Below, in pieces: positions 58,965 through 64,000 of a DNA stretch of 64,000 bases. The first letter of the stretch is position 1. The number at the start of each line of letters is the position of its first letter. Under the pieces are notes generated by a model. It did no database searches, was not told where the DNA came from, and worked only from the letters and a program-made list of their open reading frames with translations. The stretch lies in NCBI GenBank assembly GCA_032622095.1, contig CP136064.1:218442205-218506204 (forward strand), in the 5' to 3' direction. The position numbers were made by a program, and so were the translations under genes. The stretch is from Siphonodentalium dalli (taxonomy: Eukaryota; Mollusca; Scaphopoda; Gadilida; Siphonodentaliidae).

Positions 58965-59951
58965 GGAATTCTGAGTTGGTCATTCGCAAAACCAATGTAT
59001 TTTATATTCTACAATTACATTCTTGGGTTTATAATAATTATATGATCTTGAGCGCGTTACCATTTCTGACATTGGTTTTCTTCTATTTAATTTGTCTCAG
59101 CCCAGTGAGGATGATAGGATCCCACGTCGCGTGCTAGGGTTTCATATCCGACCGAGGGCGCGATGTAAGACCATGTCACCTCACTGTGCTGAGACAACGA
59201 TTTTGTCAAATGATTGGTTTATCTAGATTTTTGTGGCGGAATCTCTGTACCGATTGCCGATCGTCAGTAACTTCGATCGTTTTACCGACATTTTAAAAGC
59301 TTTAAACATTTTCGCCTGTTGATAAGACTTAAGTTTTCGACTATAAAATCCTCGTTTGATCAATATGGTGCGATTAACACTGATCTGATGTGTTCAGAAT
59401 ATTAGACTGTTTTCTGTGTGTATTTTGGATTCATGGGTGTCATTAGTTTGAATTCAAATATCATTCAAATACGACGGAGAAATTCCCGCATCTTCCTAGA
59501 AATCAACAACATATAATATGTGTGTAACAGACACACTACAACATGCCTTGCAACGAACCTAAATTAGTCGTAAGTAAATGCAAGAAAACGAACCCGCAGT
59601 ACTGACCATTTACCAGTACCGTTATTGAACCCTTTAGTCCGCACCAAAATATGCAGTTCCGGCGAACCATAATGTTCTATCTGCGAGTGCTTTTTAGCCC
59701 GGAGATAAAGTGGCAGTTTTGTGCCTAAAAGTTCTATCTCCAAACACATTTTCACGTTTTTCACGAAAACTATTTGGTTTTCGGTATCAATATTTCATAT
59801 GTAATCACGATGTGATATATTGTAACAGTTTAACTCAAATACAACAACACTACAGCTATTTAAGTTTGAAAAATCGGATCGCGAATCTTCAACATCGATT
59901 TCCCACAAAACGTGCCAATGGGACATAGAACCCTTTGGTTCTCATGCGACG

Positions 59952-59990
59952 AAATATGAATATTTTCGACAATTAAGGCCTCACGTGCCT
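59952..59990 (+). mobile_element. 3'-terminal fragment of the 494-bp MITE
   Basis: AAATATGAATATTTTCGACA and AAGGCCTCACGTGCCT, then TTAA at 59991-59994. Only the last 40 bp remain. Confidence 0.8.
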
Positions 59991-59999
59991 TTAAAGACG

Positions 60000-61160
60000 T
60001 AAATCATTGGGTTTAGCTTGCGTTGCAGTGACAGATAATTCCTTCAAATGGATCCGTTTTAATGAGATGTGCACCTTTAAGTATATTTAACAACATACTC
60101 AGGGGGGGGGGGGGGGTCAGGAAAACAATTACGGATACAAGGTGGACATTTTGTGTTTTCAGTTTTGGGAACTCACCACCCCGGGAGCGAAAGTTTTTCC
60201 ACCCAGGTCTGGGACACCCACCCGGGGCCGTAAGTTTTTTCCACCCAGGAGCCAGGTCTGGGACACCCACCACCAAAATTGATAAAAAAATCTTGTAAAT
60301 TCTACTAAATAATGTGTTGTTGGCAGGGTAAGGGTCTCTCATTGTGTCTGCACCGGAACTGAGAGAACGCTGATCAAGTACACCCACAAAAAATAAACAA
60401 ACAAAGCACATAGCTGAAACATATGCCAACAAAACCAGTGACAAAACATTTAAAAACCCAAAGATTTATGGATATAAAGGTAAAATACTCATTTTAACAG
60501 GATAGTTGCGTCCCTTATTAGCAATAGGTTAAAATGTGTGCTTGTGTAAAGTAAAAACACCATCAATTTGATCAAATAAACACAGTTCCAGTCCTTTCCA
60601 TGTGGGAAATAACTGGTGAGCAATGAGGAGCTCCCCTTAAAATCATTCTAGGCGAGTGGCGAGTAGCTTTCCTACAAAATGTCGAGGCGAGTAGTATTTC
60701 CCGAAGGCCTGAGGGGGGCGAGTACGGGAGGGGGTCAGGGGGCGTCCCCCGGAAATTTTTGAAAATTAGATGCTCTGAGATTGAATCTGGAGCATTTTAA
60801 TGCTCCAATCAGTGAACAACACGTTATTATGTGACTTAAGTCACTGTAGTCATGTATCGACATCGACCATGTACTTCGACCACGTGGTCACTGTATTTAT
60901 CGTTTATTCAATATCTTGACCGATATCATTAATATAAACAAATGAGGCCAACGGTTTTTCGGCTTTTTGACAGCAAATCAATCTAATGGGTCATACATTA
61001 CCGGTATTTATTTAAAAGTAATAAGGCTTCCAGTGGGATTTCAAGGAATGAGGGAACCAAGAACTTTTAAGCAATATGAATTTCTATGTTAGTTACTATA
61101 TATGTATTTTGTTGTATTTATGTTACATTATTTATGTTGTATGCAGTTTTATATTTTATA
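60000..61160. other. Non-coding, G-run and short internal duplication
   Basis: 15 G at 60102-60116. GGTCTGGGACACCCACC occurs twice (about 60212 and 60253) with similar upstream text. The 143-codon minus-strand open frame crossing the G run is composition-driven and has no motif I recognise. 60660-60760 carries repeated GGCGAGTAG motifs and a GGGGGCGTCCCCCGG-type inverted repeat. Confidence 0.45.
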
Positions 61161-61235
61161 TCTCACTGTCACCACTCATGAGATACTTCCGGTATTCACT
61201 CAAAACACGCAGGTATCCTCTATGTATAATAAGTT
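61161..61235 (+). repeat. Degraded relative of the 2149-2291 hairpin end
   Basis: CACTCATGAGATAC, CGGTATTCACTCAAAACAC and ATCCTCTATGTATA follow the order seen at about 2253-2310. Confidence 0.5.
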
Positions 61236-62574
61236 AAAAAAGCATGATAAACTATGAGAAAAGATGAGAATGGATTTTTTTTTCATTGCAATTTTTTTCC
61301 TCGACCAAAACCTGACCCACCCCATGGTTTCAACTGTTAAAGGGAGAAATTGTGGACAAAAAAATTAAAATATAGAGACCCCCTCACTTGTATAAGGCTA
61401 TAGCATGCACTACTATATGAATCTGCTTGTTTCAATTCATTTTGAAGCTGTAATTTGTCTAAGAAATGATTTTGGAAAAAAATTGCATGACATAACAAAT
61501 CTGCATTCCGGGCTCGGGGACACCCATCCACCAGGTCCTTGTATCCTGTAATTTTTTTCCTACCCCCCCCCCTGACTTACTTGTAAATTAGCAATTCGTA
61601 TTTTCACTTCTATGTGGTTATCCAATATGTTGCTTTCGTCGTAGCATGGCTTGGAGTTGCGGACATTTTGACAGCCATTTCATGGCCGCGATTGCTTTCT
61701 TTTCTGTCCTGATCACTCTATTCGCCTCCGTACTCTAATTTCACACAAACTGGAATATATCGGATGGAGGAGAAAGGCGTTCTGGTGTCACCAATAAGGG
61801 ATATTGTCGAAAAACCTATACTTCCCAAGGCCTGAAAAAAGGTCATTTTTAAAACCTGTAAAAAAATATTTTCAAATCGGATTTTATTGAATTTTAATAT
61901 GTTATCTAGATTATATATTCTTCTTGAAATTGAATAAAAACCAATTTACTCCAAATTTTGTCTAGGTCAAACCTTTTATCGACCAGACTATATGGGGGTA
62001 TGATGGTATATTGTGAAATTAAAAATATAACTCAACATTATGATACCATAGAACCAAGACAATAAGCTATTTGGTGATTATGTGAAATTATTAATTGTTC
62101 TAGTAGTTATTGTTACCGAAAGGGACTAAAATGTTTTATCGTCTCTTATATAATAATTCCTCAGATTCTATATATAAAATGAAGATGGTGATATGTGAAA
62201 TTCAAGATTTTTCGCCTGATAGATCCAGAGAAATTCTTTGTTGAAAATCTATTGCCATTTTTGGCTGGATTTATGCAAAACATGCGTCACCCCCCCCCCC
62301 CCCCCCCTAACCGCACAATTTCCGGTAAACTACGTGACATACACACACAAGAATGATGGACAAAAATATCGAAATCAAGAAAGTACGCATTTTACCGGAT
62401 TATAAAGCGAAACTTTGAAAGAAAGAATTGTCTACCCCTGGATGATAACAGAGCAGTTTACTATATTATGGCTTTCCGGACAAGAAACCACAAACTCCAC
62501 ATAGAACACGTTGCCTGAATAAATACAGATTATTCCGATAATTTTCACAAATGAAATCGGCGAAGAATACGACA
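61236..62574. other. Non-coding stretch with an 18-C run
   Basis: C run at 62290-62307 and a shorter one near 61563. No ORF or repeat that I can support. Confidence 0.5.
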
Positions 62575-62790
62575 TGGTTCTGAAATATAGGAAACTTAAC
62601 GAACTTATATGTATAAAATAACTGAAACCCTACTACTACCAGAGACCTAAGCATTATGGCATGTCCACATGAAGCTGCAAGAAAATATCTGCAAGAAAAT
62701 ATCAGATACAAATTTACCCTGATATGTTTTGCAGCAAAGATTGCACCCATGAGAACGCGGCGGTTTAGATCGCGATGATGAGCTCAATCA
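62575..62790 (+). repeat. Dispersed repeat, partner of 43540-43720
   Basis: See 43540-43720; includes CATGAAGCTGCAAGAAAATA. A direct duplication of CAGTATTAATCGTA-like text follows near 62792-62850. Confidence 0.6.
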
Positions 62791-63030
62791 GACTAATATT
62801 AGTCGTACTGGTTCAAGTGACTTCAGACCAGTATTAATCGTACAGGTTCAAGTGACTTCCTTCGGGCAAACAACCTTTCTGCAATCATGTGTGGGGTGGC
62901 AAAAGTGAAAGGATGACTGACCCCCCCCCCATATATTCTACACCCCAATTATGAAGTTTTATAGAGTTGTGGATGTGGTTTGGTTCATGGGACTGTGGTG
63001 TATAGCACGTGTCTGGCTATCAGACATACA

Positions 63031-64000
63031 GGCCGGATTCGTCATCTCAGGTTTAAACCTGGTCTACGTAAACCTCTAGGTTTAAACCGCCGTGAGTCAA
63101 CAAAATCCGAGGTTTAAACCTGAGACCGCAGGTCTAAGTGACGCATTCGTCATCTCTGGTTTAAACCTGGTCCAGCCAGACCAGTGGTTTAGCAGTAGTG
63201 TCTCTGTATCGTCGAGATAAATAATCCCACGTTCCCAATGCGAACCGCCTCGTTTTATTGATTGCGAAAATCAATAATTACGCCAGCGAGCATATTTTGA
63301 TTGGAAATGTAAAAGCGAGAAGCATTAACACCTATACAGCGTGTGGGGATAAGTTTTTGTCAATTTCGTTAATTTGTTTGCGTTTTATAAGCTTAAACCG
63401 GCAACTAAACCATCTAATTCGATGGTCCAGCTAAACCAGCTTTACCGATGCTAAACTTGAGATGACGAATCCGTCTTTTCTTCGTCGCGGTTTAGAATTG
63501 TCAAACAATCAGTCAAAGGGTGGAGCTGTAAATAATCTCGAGTGAGGGCGTGTCTAAGTGACGACTGCTGACTGGACCAGGTGTTATCATGTCACAGTTG
63601 ATTCATTCGCACGCGAGCTTTGCTCAGATATGGACATCTTCCTTCAATATGATTTTTCCAACTATCTTTTGTTTTTATTGGCTTGTGGCAATCACAATCT
63701 ACGAATTAATTTGAAGGGTTCAACGTTTTAATTTTGACACCGAGACGATGCTACTGCATGACCAGATATGCTATACACATAGTTTGCAATCCTAAACTTA
63801 TATTGCTATATGTGTCAAATTTGATAACTTATTTTGATGTAGATCATGCCACAAAGCTCTACTCTGGCTACGCCCATAACTGTCCATAATATTCCACAGT
63901 TCAAAATCTGGGAACTTTTTGATTTTCTGCATGACGGAAATTTATGACATTGAAAAAAAGCAACGCATGTAATATATAGAGGATCTCACATGAGTTTCTA
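63031..64000 (-). mobile_element. Partial inverted copy of the 39503-46273 element, without the 5-kb insert
   Basis: Starts GGCCGGATTCGTCATCTC and reads as the complement of 46273 down to 45608, then directly of 40580 down to about 40270, where the window ends. The junction is near 63697. It defines both the boundary of the outer element (63031, where flanks stop matching) and the empty site of the nested 5-kb element. Confidence 0.85.

Noticed and set aside
60013-60444. 143-codon minus-strand ORF
   Set aside because: Crosses a 15-nt homopolymer whose length sets the frame; no recognisable motif and repeated segments inside it.
1-64000. Purely an assembly artefact (palindromic misjoin)
   Set aside because: The two arms differ in unit variants, length and edges, so it is not a simple mirrored read; a misjoin elsewhere in the arrays still cannot be excluded from sequence alone.

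Overview
This window looks like a gene-free, repeat-saturated stretch of a metazoan nuclear genome. It is AT-rich, has no convincing long ORFs, and holds non-LTR retrotransposon 3' ends with microsatellite tails, MITEs, foldback elements and a half-kilobase satellite. The repeat style resembles marine invertebrates such as molluscs or basal deuterostomes, but nothing in it fixes the species. I found no host gene, rRNA, tRNA or CRISPR that I can support. The only protein homology I can defend is to C-terminal tails of reverse-transcriptase ORFs, all broken.

Layout. 1-9184 is a left flank of dispersed elements: part of a TIR element (1-2142), several long hairpins, an intact 494-bp MITE with TTAA target duplications (2436-2929), two decayed LINE 3' ends (3640-4253 and 7322-7913), and a pair of 410-bp inverted arms (4535-4947 and 8233-8660). 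At 9185-9369 and 55577-55885 lie the two halves of another copy of the 494-bp MITE. The halves are split at an exact 8-bp duplication (TAAAAAGT), and everything between them (9370-55568, 46.2 kb) reads as one giant insertion. Its ends carry a shared inverted block exactly 22 bp inside each boundary. Internal to these are two arrays of the same 538-bp satellite in opposite orientation: about 21 units on + at 9.75-21.4 kb, and about 16 units on - at 46.7-55.1 kb.

The 25-kb core (21.4-46.7 kb) is a mosaic of a palindromic foldback clan with the motif TCTCGTGAAAATAAGCACAT. Several datable insertions sit in it: a 2.5-kb TIR element whose arms are arrays of a 14-bp palindrome and which splits a LINE ORF with a 6-bp duplication (29904-32448); a 2.3-kb foldback element with 173-bp tandem arms and a 9-bp near-perfect duplication (36362-38660); and a nest at 39.3-46.6 kb in which elements sit inside elements about five deep. 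55886-64000 is a right flank with direct repeats, MITE fragments and, at the end, an inverted partial copy (63031-64000) that preserves the empty site of one of the nested insertions.

Unifying observation: three unrelated-looking elements, with repeat units of 21-22, 173 and 538 bp, share one architecture: short TIR, then inverted arms built of tandem repeats, then a heterogeneous centre. The giant satellite-armed unit is the main candidate for something undescribed. All relationships come from reading the sequence by eye. No database search was possible, and copy numbers and identities are approximate.
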